From the NCBI RefSeq assembly GCF_029867415.1, contig NC_081184.1:104517692-104581691 (forward strand): 64,000 nt of DNA, given 5' to 3'. The notes under the pieces were generated by a model that was given only the letters and a program-made list of their open reading frames with translations, searched no databases and had not been told where the DNA came from. Origin of the DNA: Vicia villosa. Its lineage: Eukaryota > Streptophyta > Magnoliopsida > Fabales > Fabaceae. Below, in pieces: positions 43,464-54,679 of the stretch. Position 1 is the first letter of the stretch. Every line of letters starts with the position of its first letter. Position numbers and translations under genes: made by a program.

Positions 43464-43780
43464 TGTTAAAGGGGGAAGAAGATCTTAAGAATAGAAGTTC
43501 CTTAGCCACCCCTTATATGAGAAATTTGGGGAAAGGCACGAACATAGGTAAAAAGAAAAAGCATTAAATGCCCAAGTTTCATCGAGGACAGTGCATGAAA
43601 ATCCAATTTCGAGCCGATTTGAGACACATCTATTGACTACTCGAATAACACGTGAATAAAAGGTGCAAGACACGCAACCTTTCGCCTGCTGCTGACACGT
43701 TTGTAACGACTATAAAACATCTGAGACCTTCATAACCGAGCACATCTTCTTGTCGGCGAGGACTCATACTCGGGGGGGCT

Positions 43781-44287
43781 TGTTCCATACTCGGGATGTT
43801 TATGAGGATGCAACCTAGGATGTGTTATGGATAGAGGTAGGGTATTCAACCCAATCGATGACTGCACCTAGGCGGTAACCGAGTACCTAGTCGGCAGGAT
43901 CACGAGCTGTGATGCTAGGATTTAGGACACGTACTAGAGGCATATGGAAAGTCACAAGTACAACTTGGACGTAACGTCTGGCTGTTACGGGCAAGTCGTC
44001 TGTAACTGATGCTTGAATGTGCCATTCATGGTTGGATATTAAAGGACGTAGAAACGTCTGTAACCATAGAAGTTCCATAGACGCTTCTTAAATGAGGCTT
44101 TAAGGGACCAAGCTGAGGCTATAAAAGGGGCTCATGCAATAAGGTTAAGCAAGACACTTCTCTTGGAACAAAGTGCATCACTCACTGCTTCCAAATCCCA
44201 AAAGCTCATCACAGTAACATCTAGTTTCCAAGCTTTCCTAACCTCGGAGGACAAACACCCCCTCATCTAGTTTTTTACACAAGAAGA
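43781..44287 (+). repeat. 3' LTR of Tat-like element
   Basis: Matches 39183-39688 and is followed by TATAG at 44288-44292. Its last bases are GA instead of CA. Confidence 0.87.
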
Positions 44288-44292
44288 TATAG

Positions 44293-44718
44293 CATAATAA
44301 TTTTGGACTTTTCTTCATGGATATTTGATTTGATTTTGTCCAGAAATAATGTAGAATCTGTTGGATATTATTTGTTCCATAAATCTCTTCAAAAAGATAT
44401 GATTTGTTATAAATCAAATTCAAATTTAAATCTAATTTGATCTTCGTCCAACTGTCAAACAAATCAAATAATCATATAACAATAAAATCTAATCCAATTT
44501 TTAACTAGAAACTCTTCCAAAATACAACATCATTGACCTATTGCACAAGGCCCATATGTCGTACCAACATGTTGAGACATCGTGTCCAACATATGTCTCT
44601 TCCGCACCTTCATACAACCTAAGAAAGCTAGATTAATCTTGAACACTTTGAACACTTCTCCATGTTGCTATTTTGCAAAATGCCGCCAATTTAAAGAGTC
44701 AATAAAAAATGAGCTACA
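44293..44718 (-). repeat. Probable LTR remnant of decayed Copia element
   Basis: On the plus strand it ends GAGCTACA and is followed at 44721 by CTCCCCCTTT, the same LTR/polypurine junction seen in the two complete Copia elements. The Tat-like element appears inserted in it or beside it. Only one end is recognisable. Confidence 0.4.
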
Positions 44719-46240
44719 ATCTCCCCCTTTGGAAAATTGTGGCAAAATAACTCTTTAGGATATAGCACTTATTCAAACCAGAACAAGTGACAACCATTAT
44801 AAGCATTGGACTATCAGAGCATACAATTAGCAGGAACTATCTTCCAATCATCAAAGTTAAGCATAAGCAGCAACATCATCAGAAATCAGCTGCATCAAAC
44901 ATTCAGATGCTTACAAATAGTCCATTCAATTGCTCCAAACCAAATAGACAACCAATCATGCAATCATTCATAGACTTAGTCATGCATGAACCCAATCATC
45001 ACATAGTTAGTAGCATACAATCCTATCAACTAAAATTATTAGCATGCAATCATTCACATATTAGTCATGCATAACATAAACAATTAGTAGTTAATATTTG
45101 GATATGCATAATACTACTAACATAAAATTTCACTCTAAATGGGCCAAATTCTTTCCCGATGCTCCAACATGTGAGCACATCAATAGTACTTCAAAATCAG
45201 TACTAAAAAAATACCCATTACCTATTAGTTATTATGAATAACACAAATCACATACCATAGTACCACCCCCTTTTTTTGGCCAGAATTTGGCAAAGGGTTA
45301 GCTCTTCAAAAATAGCATCCAGAGGTCATTCATGTTTAGGTTAGTATGTTAGTACATACACAACCATATCATGAGTAAAATAATTATTAAGAGGCTATGA
45401 AGCCTTTATAGAAAAAATGTTCAACAAACTAAACTGAAAATATATGCAACCTAGCCTTCATTTTGCATGTAGAAGACTCCACACTTCAGCTTCATAGATC
45501 ACAAGCCAATTCAAGTTGTTCTCATATGACTAAAAAACACTTAATTCCGTTAGCCATGCGTCAACAACTTCTATCTTTCTTATCTTTTCAGGATTCAAAT
45601 TCGTGATCATGATCTTCTTGGTGCCTGATGTTCCTCCGGTAGGTTTAACTATGGTGATGTTATTCCTAACATCTCCAACTTCCTTGGCCTTATTTAGCCA
45701 AGACTCCATCATATCACCAACATCCTTAAGAACCTCAATTTCTTTGACTGATAAGCTCTCACTGGATTGTTTAGAAGAATCTTCATAATATTTATTCATT
45801 TTGTAAGGATGTGCTTAAAGGATCATATAAAGATATGTAATTTGAGAGCAAGAAAAGGAAAGATGTTTGTTTTTCTTGCTTGTAACGATAATACAACTAT
45901 ACCATACTTGATATGACAAAAAAATGTGCCTTATTTTTTGTGCCAAATTGGTCTTATGTAAGAGAAACACTTTTTATCTTTTGGAATAACTCCCTAGCAT
46001 TTATTGCTATAAACCTTTACAGATGCAAATACCAAGGGCACACCTCAGTTTTTCAAAATGATTTGCATCCAAAACTTTAGGAAAAATATGTCTGACTAAT
46101 GTCATGACATCTTGTCCAACATTATACTCCTTCAACACTTGCTTCATCTAGAGTAATTGTGAATCATTGCTCCCTGCAACTATGTATTCAACTTCATTAT
46201 AAGATGTGGTCACATTGTTTTCTCCTTGCTAACCCACAAT
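44719..46240 (-). pseudogene. Decayed Copia element: polypurine tract, spacer and RNase H remnant
   Basis: On the minus strand at about 46230-46010 a frame reads VTTSYNEVEYIVAGSNDSQLL, a stop, then MKQVLKEYNVGQDVMT. It joins directly to FPKVLDANHFEKLRCALGIC, the C-terminal end of Copia pol. The part normally between these is missing, so the RNase H domain carries an internal deletion. Downstream is an 89-codon frame at 45530-45799 (MNKYYEDSSKQSSESLSVKE...) of unknown nature, then about 800 bp without features, then the polypurine tract at 44721. Confidence 0.65.
45530..45799 (-). CDS. Unrecognised 89-aa ORF in decayed Copia region
   Basis: The frame is acidic then lysine-rich: MNKYYEDSSKQSSESLSVKE at the N-terminus, then VKPTGGTSGTKKIMITNL. 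It lies between the Copia RNase H remnant and the polypurine tract, where Sireviruses can carry an extra ORF. I do not recognise a domain, and it may be chance or a fragment. Confidence 0.25.
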   Translation of the reverse strand: MNKYYEDSSKQSSESLSVKEIEVLKDVGDMMESWLNKAKEVGDVRNNITIVKPTGGTSGTKKIMITNLNPEKIRKIEVVDAWLTELSVF

Positions 46241-46241
46241 A

Positions 46242-46987
46242 TTATGCTATTGACAAGAAGGAAGCATTCATAAGATGTACTCTTCTATCACCTACATTAT
46301 CACCATCACAAGTGTAACATATCATGAATTTCTTCTTGTCTGTCATACAAACTTCCTCCAACAGCTGAACATCTTCTTCAAAAGTAAAAACTTCTTTTGA
46401 CAGCTTTCTTTCAAGGCCTATTCTCTTATGAAACAAACACTTCCACTTCATTATACTTTCCTCATAATAGAAGGACACTTTGATTGTGTGTATTTCTTTG
46501 CTATCCATCATTTTCTGTATGATGAACATTATGTCCTAGGCATTTTCTTCAGCATTTGTCAATGACTTAAGCATTCTAGTTTCTTCTCTGTTTGTAAGGG
46601 CAACTTGCACATCCTTCCTCTGAGTTATGATCTCACTCACCAACATGTTACTTGTAATGTGTGAAACATCTAGAATGGCATATTCATTATTTTCTTTGAG
46701 CATTTGGTTACTCCACAACAATTGAGTACAATTTCTCCCAGCGTATTTACCATGGAAATCACAGAAAAATCTTTTATTTGCTTCACTTGACCATCAGAAA
46801 GGTAGATATTATCTCCTCTCATGCTCACTTCAAACTTAAAATGCTCTAACACCATGACTGACATTCTACATAACACAATGTCTTCTTCATGAATGAGAAC
46901 TATCACACTCTCATCGTTTTCCATATTAACTCCCTTCATGTTGTTGGCATCCATACTGACATACCTATTGAGGAAGGTGTTTTTCAC
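46242..46987 (-). pseudogene. Unidentified decayed coding-like region
   Basis: Three overlapping or adjacent minus-strand frames (46242-46529, 46536-46721, 46670-46987) read as protein-like text, for example MVNTLGEIVLNCCGVTKCSK and RVHLMNASFLS, broken by stops and shifts. They sit directly upstream of the Copia RNase H remnant, where reverse transcriptase would be expected, but show none of its motifs. Possible transposon gene remnant; function unknown. Confidence 0.3.
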
Positions 46988-47630
46988 TTCATGTTACATG
47001 ACATTCTTGGTATGAATCTGGTGGATCCAAGAATGATTGTGGGATCATAGAACCTTCCATCTCTATCAACAGATAACATAGATTTTCTTGATTTGACAAG
47101 TCCAATGGAATCAACACTTTCATCATTAAGGGTACAAATGCTTTAACTCATACCTTCACCCAGTGTCTTAACATTTTCAAATGTATGATCATGGTTATTA
47201 ATAACACCACCATTAGCTATAGCAGTGTCAACCTCAACATTTTCATGGACATGATCATCATTCTCCTTATGTATTTAAGACTCTATCACCATGTCAGACA
47301 GGATGGCTGACACATGTTTATCACCATCAGGATTACTCAAGTTTGTTTCCTAGGAATCATTCCAGGAGAGAATTATCTGAGTCATACGTCATGTAACTAG
47401 ATTTCAATATATCAATTCCAGCTTTACCAGCCACTCTATCATGATTTTCGTTAATCAACACACCATTCATATGGATAATTGACTCATAACCACTATTTTT
47501 CTTTATCTTCTTCTTTTAAACCATCGTAGGTTGTTGAAAATTGAGAGGACCTCTGACCTAACCTATTACATTTTTTGGTTGTCTGCTTATTCTTCTTGTG
47601 TTGTATAATTTTCTGTTTTTTTTCTACTAT
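46988..47630. other. AT-rich sequence without recognised gene
   Basis: No supported ORF. It is the left flank of the non-autonomous LTR element and may continue the decayed region. Confidence 0.35.
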
Positions 47631-47635
47631 GATTC

Positions 47636-48166
47636 TGTTGGAGAATTTCCAAAATATATTTGGAAAGTTGCAATGGTTAACAAAGACCTTTTAAAGAAAA
47701 GGTATAATGTTTTACAATTGAAGCAATGTAACCCATTCATGAACAAACTCTTTCGAAGGGTTGTTTCCCTTCACCAAGTGGCATGAACTTCTCTATAAAT
47801 AGAGATGATTTCCAAACCTAAAAGGATACAAAAATAATGTATTTCAAGAGCCAAATATCATATCTAAATCATTTCTTTATTTTTCTAGTGCACGAAAATA
47901 AATGAGGAAATTTTATTTGGTAAAATATTATTGGTCGATATGCTTAATGTGAATGTGTGATTCATGTTAAGGTTTCCAAAGTACCCTGAAGGGGATTCGC
48001 CGGTTAACTCATTTGCATCCAATGACCTAAATTGGTGGGGGCGAATCGAACCTAAAGCTTAGTGTAAACACATGCTTTGAAATTTATTTTTTGCAACTTT
48101 TATCGTGTCGTTTTCATCTTCTTTTTGTCCATGTTTTGCAGCAAACCCCCAACATAAGATCTAACA
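47636..48166 (+). repeat. 5' LTR of non-autonomous element
   Basis: 531 bp, TGTTGG...CTAACA, with TATAAATA at 47794-47801; matches the split copy at 49913-52203. Confidence 0.87.
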
Positions 48167-49912
48167 ATCTTTAGGTTCGATTTTTGATTTGATTTATACT
48201 TTAATGTGATTTGTATTAAAGGCTGCAATTTTAAATGAGATAATAAGAATTTTCTATGATGGTGAAAGGTACACAATTAATTTTTATGATTTATGTGATT
48301 TCGAATTTATGGTTCTTTTTGTTTTGGTTAATTTATGAGTACAACTTTGAAGGAGAGATAAACATACATGTTTGTTTATTCATAACCATGGTGAAAGGTA
48401 CATGATTATTTTAAATAAATAAATGTTATATGATGTTCTAAATCTTTGTGAAATATGTTAAAAATAATATTTATTTATGTTAAGTTTATATATGCATGAT
48501 TTATAAATTATTCAAGCATGTGAATTTAGATAATTAAGAATATATTTGGTTTATGATGTATACTTTAATGCAAAATACATGTTAAATATTATTCTTAAGT
48601 GCAAATAATTTATTCTAATTAATAATGCACTATTTCTAGATGAAATAATTTGGTGAAGAATAAAATCATGAATATGAATATACGACGCATGTATACGACG
48701 CATGAATATGAATATACGACGCATGTATTGGTAACGTAAAATGATGTAAATGAAATGTTAAAAATATCTATGACATGTTTCAACCGTATATTTTATCATG
48801 CAAGAAAATTGTTTATTTTAAAAGAATAGAAATAAATTATATGATGTTATATTTATATGGAGTTTATTAATTACAAGTTTGAATCCACTTCATACAATAA
48901 AAATTAGTTATAACAAATTTGTATGATCATGGTTGTTGATTGCTATAAATGTTTAATGCATTAAATATATTTTGGACATATTTAAGTGGGAGTAAATTTT
49001 AAATTAAAAAGGTTAGCAAATGAAGAATGACATAGAATTTGTATATATGACAAAATGAATGACAAAAATGTCATGGCGATAGTTTGTCAAAACTATAAAA
49101 AATATATATAATATATGTTATATATGATGAATGTACTAATATGACCAAGGTGTCATGGTTTAATGATAGTTGGTAAATGCTATCAAGAGTATGTAAAGTA
49201 ATCATAAACATGGCTACTTGAAAGATCGAATATTTAAAGTTTATTAAAGTGTGGAAAATTTTACAATTCTTTGACGAATGGATTGACAAGGATACGATGT
49301 CTTTGGATATAATTGAAAAGAATGAAGACATATTAGGGATGAAGAACAAGCCAATATCTAATTAATCATCGATAGGGGAAACTCAACTCACACTTGATTA
49401 ACATTAAGTCTTGAGTTCAATGATAAAAATACACTATAAAAGTGATTGAAGTACTTGACTATAGATACATCCCAATAGATAAAAGTACTTGGACCATAAG
49501 AATAAATGTGGTAGGATGAGATTTTCCTCTTAATAGACATATAACATATGTTTGCTGGAATACATAATTATGGGTGCATTTCTGATATAGTCTACCTATA
49601 TGAGAATGAAGTGGTGCCGCTTCATAGAGTTCAAGGGCTTGACTCTTAAATTCTCATGAAAAGGATATGAGATACAAGGCCTTATTAAATGTGTCATATT
49701 GATAATTTGATCAATGGTACTGAGATGTCATGTGTGAGTTATGCACACTTGTTCTAACGAATAATTGGTTCAAAGCTTGTCTACCAATCTATTAAGGGAT
49801 GAGCAAAAACTTGACTTACTAAGTAATGGTTCAAATCATAAGATACCTTTATCTGAAACCATGAAATTTCCAAAATAATATATTTAGATATATTTTGAAA
49901 ATGGTGGGGGAT
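48167..49912 (+). other. Non-coding interior of the non-autonomous element
   Basis: AT-rich, no ORF of note. A small direct repeat, GAATATACGACGCATG, occurs two to three times at about 48675-48725. Confidence 0.6.
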
Positions 49913-50142
49913 TGTTGGAGAATTTCCAAAATATATTTGGAAAGTTGCAATGGTTAAAAAAGCCTTTTAGAGAAAATGTGTAATGCTTTACAATTGAAGC
50001 AATGTAACCATTCATGAACAAACTCTTTCGAAGGGTTGTTTCCTTTCACCAAGTGGCATGAACTTCCCTATAAATAGATATAATTTCCAAACCTAAAAGG
50101 ATATGAAAATAATGTATTTCAAGAGTCAAATATCATATCTAA

Positions 50143-51906
50143 TGTTAGATGGTGTGGCAAGTGATCGAGAGGGGGGCGAATAGATCACCTCCTCTTAACA
50201 AGGATTTTAAAAAATTTGATCTCGGTCCCGAATCGACTACTGTCTATTCTGAACCGACCACTGAAAAGTCGGACATGCAAATGTTACTAGATTTATTAGG
50301 ATGAAGCAGCTGAATTAACACAAAACTCTTCTCGAATTAATGAACTTATCATTAATGCATTATTTCCAATGAACAAAAATCAGCAAATACTTTTATCAAA
50401 CAGTTGATGTTCACCCGTTCAACGATCAACAACAATGGTGTTTTCAAATGAATTTTTCTACCACTATTGGATCATTCAACTCATAATCAAAACAACAATT
50501 GATTTGTAAAGGTATTGTAAATGCAAAGAGAAAGGATAGAAATACGATACACAAAGAGATTTGGTAAGGAAGTTCCCCACTTTCGTCCTCGCGTATGGGT
50601 ACGTCTCCCCTCAATTTCAACAACGAAATTGAGTCTTTATTTCCAATAAGATGCAAAATATTTACAAGGTTACAATTACAATTCAAGAACTGAATCGCAC
50701 ATATTTCCTTCTTCTTCTTGTAGTAACCTTCCCTTGACTTGAGTAGATCAAGTCTTCGAATGCAAGAATCACGATCAATCCTCCGCTCCACTACTTGTTT
50801 GCAAAATCACTCTGATTTCCAAACCTTTCGCTATGGTTGAATCTGACTCGTCTGATCTTGATTAAAGAACCTTCAAGAACCAACCCGTTCTTGATGAAAA
50901 ACCCTCAAATTTTTCCTTGAAACCCCCTTCAATACTCTTCAACCTAGCTGAGATTCACCAATCCTGCAGCTGAACGTTATCTCAACAGATCTCTTAATTC
51001 AACGCACAAGGATGATTATGTTTCATTGTGATTGACAAGAAATGATTGAGAAGATGATGAAGATGAAGTATCTTTCAGGTTTCAATTGACTCACAAAAGT
51101 TATGCTCTCAAAACGTGTTTGTGTGTCTTGTGTTGTGAATGACTGAGACTTTATTTATATATGACAGAAACAAATATCTGAAGAAAAACTGAAATAAGAG
51201 TCGGTGCATAACACGTATGAGTCGACACATGTGTGTAAAAAAACATGTATGTGTCGATGCAACGTGTTTCAGGTTGATGCATGTTGTTATGGAAACACAA
51301 TCCAGAAAGATTGTTTTTGTATGTGTCGATACAAGATTGTATGTGTCGATACATACTGTATCAAAATTGTTTTCCAGAAAGATTGCAATAGCACGTATTG
51401 ATGCATACTGTTTCAAAAATGTTTTAAACAAATTAGAATAGTATGTATCGATGCAAGCTGATCATGAGTCGACTCATACTGTATCCAAATTGATTTTTCA
51501 AAAAGAGAAGAAGCATGTATCGATGCAAGCACATATGTGTCGATACATGCAGTTTAAGAATTGTTTTCTAGAGATGTAAACAGCATGTGTTGATGCAAGA
51601 TCCCATGTATTGATACATGCTTAAAAATTTTAGCACATGTGTTGACAAAAGTTGTTACATGTCGACTCATACTAAAGTGAAAAATGCTTTATGGTTTCAA
51701 ACGAATTATGAGTTGACACATGATGTTTTGTGTTGACTCATCCTTCAACATTATGAGATTTTACACTTTAAACCAATTTGTAGCATGAACTCATATGACA
51801 AAACATGATGGAAACGTAGAGATCAATTTAGATAACATTCATGGATGTCTTTATCACACATATTTGCTATCACCCAAAAACCACCTAAGGGAGCAGATCA
51901 CTCACA
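50143..51906 (-). mobile_element. Solo LTR (1764 bp) of a Copia family related to the outer element
   Basis: On the plus strand it begins TGTTAGATGG and ends ACTCACA. It interrupts the 3' LTR of the non-autonomous element, whose unbroken copy reads CATATCTAAATCATTTC at this point. The flanks are TCTAA and TATAA, a 5-bp duplication with one mismatch. Its left part (GAGAGGGGGGCGAATAGATC, then TCGTCCTCGCGTATGGGTAC) parallels the outer Copia LTR, so the families are related. No internal region is present. A minus-strand TATATAAATA lies near 51155, with a palindrome array upstream. Confidence 0.85.
51196..51745. promoter_or_regulatory. Phased array of ATGTGTCGATACAT-like palindromes in solo LTR
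   Basis: TCGA or TTGA cores begin at 51201, 51222, 51254, 51274, 51326, 51346, 51398, 51448, 51469, 51520, 51540, 51590, 51610, 51642, 51662, 51713 and 51733. Within pairs the step is 20-21 bp and between pair starts 50-53 or 70-72 bp. Ten cores keep TCG and seven read TTG. The array ends about 40 bp from the TATATAAATA on the minus strand. Confidence 0.75.
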
Positions 51907-52209
51907 TATAAGTCATTTCTTTATTTTTGTAGTGCACGAGAGTAAATGAGAAAACTTTATTTGGTAAAATATCGTTGGTCGATATGCTTAATGTGAATGT
52001 GTGATTCATGTTAAGGTTTCCAAAGTATCCTGAAAGTGATTCGCCGTTATTTGTACCCAAATACCTAAATTGGTGGGGCGAATCAAACCTAAAGCTTAGT
52101 GTAAACACACGCTTTGAAATTTATTTTGTGCAACTTTTATCGTAACGTTTTCATCTTCTTCTTGTCCATGTTTTACAGCAAAACCCCAACACAAGATCTA
52201 ACAGATTCA

Positions 52210-52440
52210 TCATTTATCTAGTTTTTTTCTTTCTTTCATCACTCTTTGGCCTTTGTCACCTTTGCAAATTTCTATTCCACTTCTAGTTGTGATAGATGGA
52301 CAATGATTTTGAGATGTTGTTACTTGGTTTTGTTGATTTCTTATTTGCTTTTGTACTTGATCTATCTGCAACTCCAAATTCTTAATAGACATTGGTGTTC
52401 TTTTGTCGGGATGACGAAAGTTGCATCTACTAATGTAGAG
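52210..52440 (-). pseudogene. Athila-like Gypsy gag-protease fragment
   Basis: The frame at 52210-52392 reads MSIKNLELQIDQVQKQI then SITTRSGIEICKG, resembling the gag-to-protease linker of Athila-type Gypsy elements (typically KNLEVQIG ... TRSGK). It is short and bounded by the LINE on one side and the GATTC insertion site on the other. Confidence 0.5.
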
Positions 52441-52457
52441 TTTCTTCCAACCTTAGA

Positions 52458-53943
52458 GTTTTTTTTAATAGGCAATGATTAAAGAAATCGCACTAGGGGT
52501 GCAACCCTTACAATCGAGAAACTCTAATTATAGATAGTAGTAATTAGAGGTAGTTTGTACCAATCATAAAAAATAAGCCTAGAGTTGGGATCACTATTAC
52601 ACAACCATCTCCAAGAGTAAAACATAGTATTGAAAATAACCACCTCAAAGCTAAAATGAACATTATCAAAAACCATGGCATTTCTCATTAGCCAAATGCT
52701 CCAAATAAGAGCCACCCAAATAAAATTTAGGATAACTCTATTCTTAGCATTTTTCACCGTCTCTTGAATGCATCCAATTTTTTTGAATTCTTCTATAGAT
52801 ATGTCCAAGTTGTTTCCCAACCAAAGATAAACTCTTTCCCAAACCGCCTTCATGGCTAGACAATTGAGGAAGAGATGTTCCAACGTTTCCGGATGATTCG
52901 TGCAAAAAGTGCAATCGGGGTAGATGGTGCTAGCCAAACCTCTTTGAAACAATAAGACTTTTAGAGGAAGTCTATTTATAAAAAACCTCCACACGAAAAT
53001 CTTGATTTTTTCGGAATATTGATCTTCCAAATGACTTCCAACAATTTGCAAGTAGGAAGAGGCCAAGACATTTCCTTTGCATAAGACACCAAATTTGACA
53101 CACTATCTACCGAAAACCAACCATTAGTGGTTAATTTCCAATGAAAATCATCTCTTTCCGAATCAACCGGCGCAATGCCGTTCAATAACTCCTTTAAACC
53201 CCTCAATTGAGAATCAAAAACCGGACCCCTCCCCTAAGTGCCCGAGTGGGGAAAATTCGTGCCCGAAAGAACCAAACTATCATTACCAACAATATAATCA
53301 AAATTCCATGAGTAAACTCCATTGTTCCAAGAAAAGGCGTCTCGAACCGCACATAATTTATTGGTTGAAAGATCGAACAAGTGCGGGAAAGATGCACTAA
53401 GAGATTGATCACCCAACCAACAACTATGCCAAAAAAGAATATTGTTACCTTTCTTGAAGTCACATTTAACCCAATCGGCAAAACCTTCGTCGGAGCTCTC
53501 CACCTTGAAGTCGTTAAGGATGATATCTTTCCACCAACTAGAATCTCCCCGGTTTAGAGTTTCTTCACTTGAAGCTAACACTTTAAGTTTTGGATTATGA
53601 TATCTCAAAAGAAGAAATTTGCTCCAAATGGCTTTGTCCTCCTTCAAGATTCTCCATTTTCATTTAAGAAGAAGAGCTTTGTTCATTTCACCAACGTCTC
53701 TTATTCCTAATCCGCCTCTCTCTTTGGGCTTACACACATTCTTCCACTTCACCCAATGAATGCTTCTTTTGTTGATGTTTCCGCTCCACAAAAAGTTACT
53801 AAGGAGCCCCCTAATTTCTTGTAAAACTTTATTTGGTGCTTTATAGAAAGAAAGACTGAAAATAGGAATAGCATTAAGCACCGAGTCAATTAAAGTCACC
53901 CTACCACCGATTGAAATAGTTCTACCCTTCCACAAGTTGTTAT
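52458..53943 (-). mobile_element. 5'-truncated L1-type LINE copy
   Basis: Minus-strand frames read as the C-terminal part of a plant L1 reverse transcriptase protein: NIP-type RTISIGGRVTLIDSVLNAIP, FLWSGN, WVKWKNVC, KERGGLGIRD, then a region with WWKDIIL, and finally the zinc-binding domain CTFCTNHPETLEHLFLNC. Two in-frame stops (after NKALLLK at about 53648, and after FPHSGT at about 53235) and an indel in the T6 run at about 53006-53011 break it. The 3' end has TATTAAAAAAAAC. It lacks the RT catalytic part, so it was truncated on insertion or later. I found no clear target duplication. Confidence 0.85.
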
Positions 53944-54253
53944 TTTATTGAGGGTGAGGTTGTTTTTGGATTCCCAAGTAGTTTACTTCTTCATTTATGT
54001 CTAGATGGTGTTTAGTTGACTGTGTTTTTTAATGGGGTTTGTAATTCGACATTGCTTGTTGTTTTTTTTAGATGGATTTGGATTTCTTTAATTGTTGTTG
54101 GAGTTTATAAGCCATTCATAGTTTGCATTAATAACTGACTTTGAACCATAATTTCTTTCTAACCACTCAATTTTGTCTCCTGATTCTTTTATTGATAGTT
54201 TCTATCTTGATGTCTTTGATGATCACTAAACGAAATTCTGTCTATGATCACTA
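53944..54253. other. Sequence without recognised gene
   Basis: T-rich, no ORF I can support; right flank of the LINE. Confidence 0.35.
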
Positions 54254-54420
54254 TTAGGGATGGCAATGGATCGGGTCGGGTGCAGGTTTCACACTACCCA
54301 AATTCGCACCCGAAATCGGCACCCAAACCCAAAAGGTATTCGGGTGGTAAAATGACATCCACGCCCACACCCGTTGGGTTCGGGTTTTTTCACCCAAACC
54401 CGAACCCGCAACAAAATACA
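54254..54420. repeat. CGGGT/ACCCG-rich dispersed repeat
   Basis: Starts AGGGATGGCAATGGATCGGG and holds many ACCCGAA and CGGGT units. The phrase is familiar from short plant repeats, but I cannot assign the superfamily and see no clear duplication. Confidence 0.45.
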
Positions 54421-54438
54421 TAAAATACAATTTTTCAC

Positions 54439-54444
<6 letters not shown>

Positions 54445-54531
<87 letters not shown>
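54445..54531. repeat. (TA)n microsatellite
   Basis: About 43 uninterrupted TA dinucleotides. Confidence 0.97.
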
Positions 54532-54533
<2 letters not shown>

Positions 54534-54534
54534 T

Positions 54535-54669
54535 TTTGCTACAATAGACCCACTTGTTTTTATGAAGGTCTATTTTAACAAGTTTTAACTACAAAATGGT
54601 TATATGCACCTTAAGGTGCATGTTGCTAAAATAGACCTTCATAAAAACAAGTGGGTGTATCATAGCAAA
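54535..54669. mobile_element. MITE with about 40-bp inverted ends
   Basis: TTTGCTACAATAGACCCACT through CTATTTTA is mirrored by TAAAATAGACCTTCATAAAA through AGTGGGTGTATCATAGCAAA. The centre has GCACCTTAAGGTGC, a perfect palindrome. It directly abuts the (TA)n tract. No transposase. Confidence 0.75.
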
Positions 54670-54679
54670 TTCCACAGGG

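Larger units (their letters stand above)
39183..44287 (+). mobile_element. Internally deleted Tat-lineage Gypsy element
   Basis: LTRs of 506 bp (39183-39688) and 507 bp (43781-44287) begin TGTTCCATACTCG. The left ends AAGAACA and the right AAGAAGA. The flanks share TATAG (39178-39182 and 44288-44292), and CGGGGGGGCT precedes the 3' LTR as polypurine tract. Inside are gag, then integrase directly, with protease, RT and RNase H missing; a tandem array; and an antisense ORF near the 3' LTR. Tandem arrays and antisense ORFs between pol and the 3' LTR are known in the Tat lineage (Grande, Retand, Ogre relatives). Confidence 0.88.
47636..52203 (+). mobile_element. Non-autonomous LTR element (LARD/TRIM-like) with a solo LTR inside its 3' LTR
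   Basis: LTRs start TGTTGGAGAATTTCC and end GATCTAACA. The 5' copy is 47636-48166; the 3' copy runs 49913-50142 and 51907-52203, split by a later insertion. Flanks are GATTC on both sides (47631-47635 and 52204-52208). The polypurine tract AATGGTGGGGGAT precedes the 3' LTR. The 1746-bp interior has no coding capacity. A TATAAATA lies at 47794-47801. No clear primer-binding site is recognised. It must have moved with enzymes from another element. Confidence 0.87.

Noticed and set aside
51204..51441. Overlapping ORFs of 65-107 codons with repeated Cys/Val/Asp or His/Thr text, resembling a repeat protein.
   Set aside because: They are translations of the palindrome array in the solo LTR in several frames at once; the repetition comes from the DNA motif.
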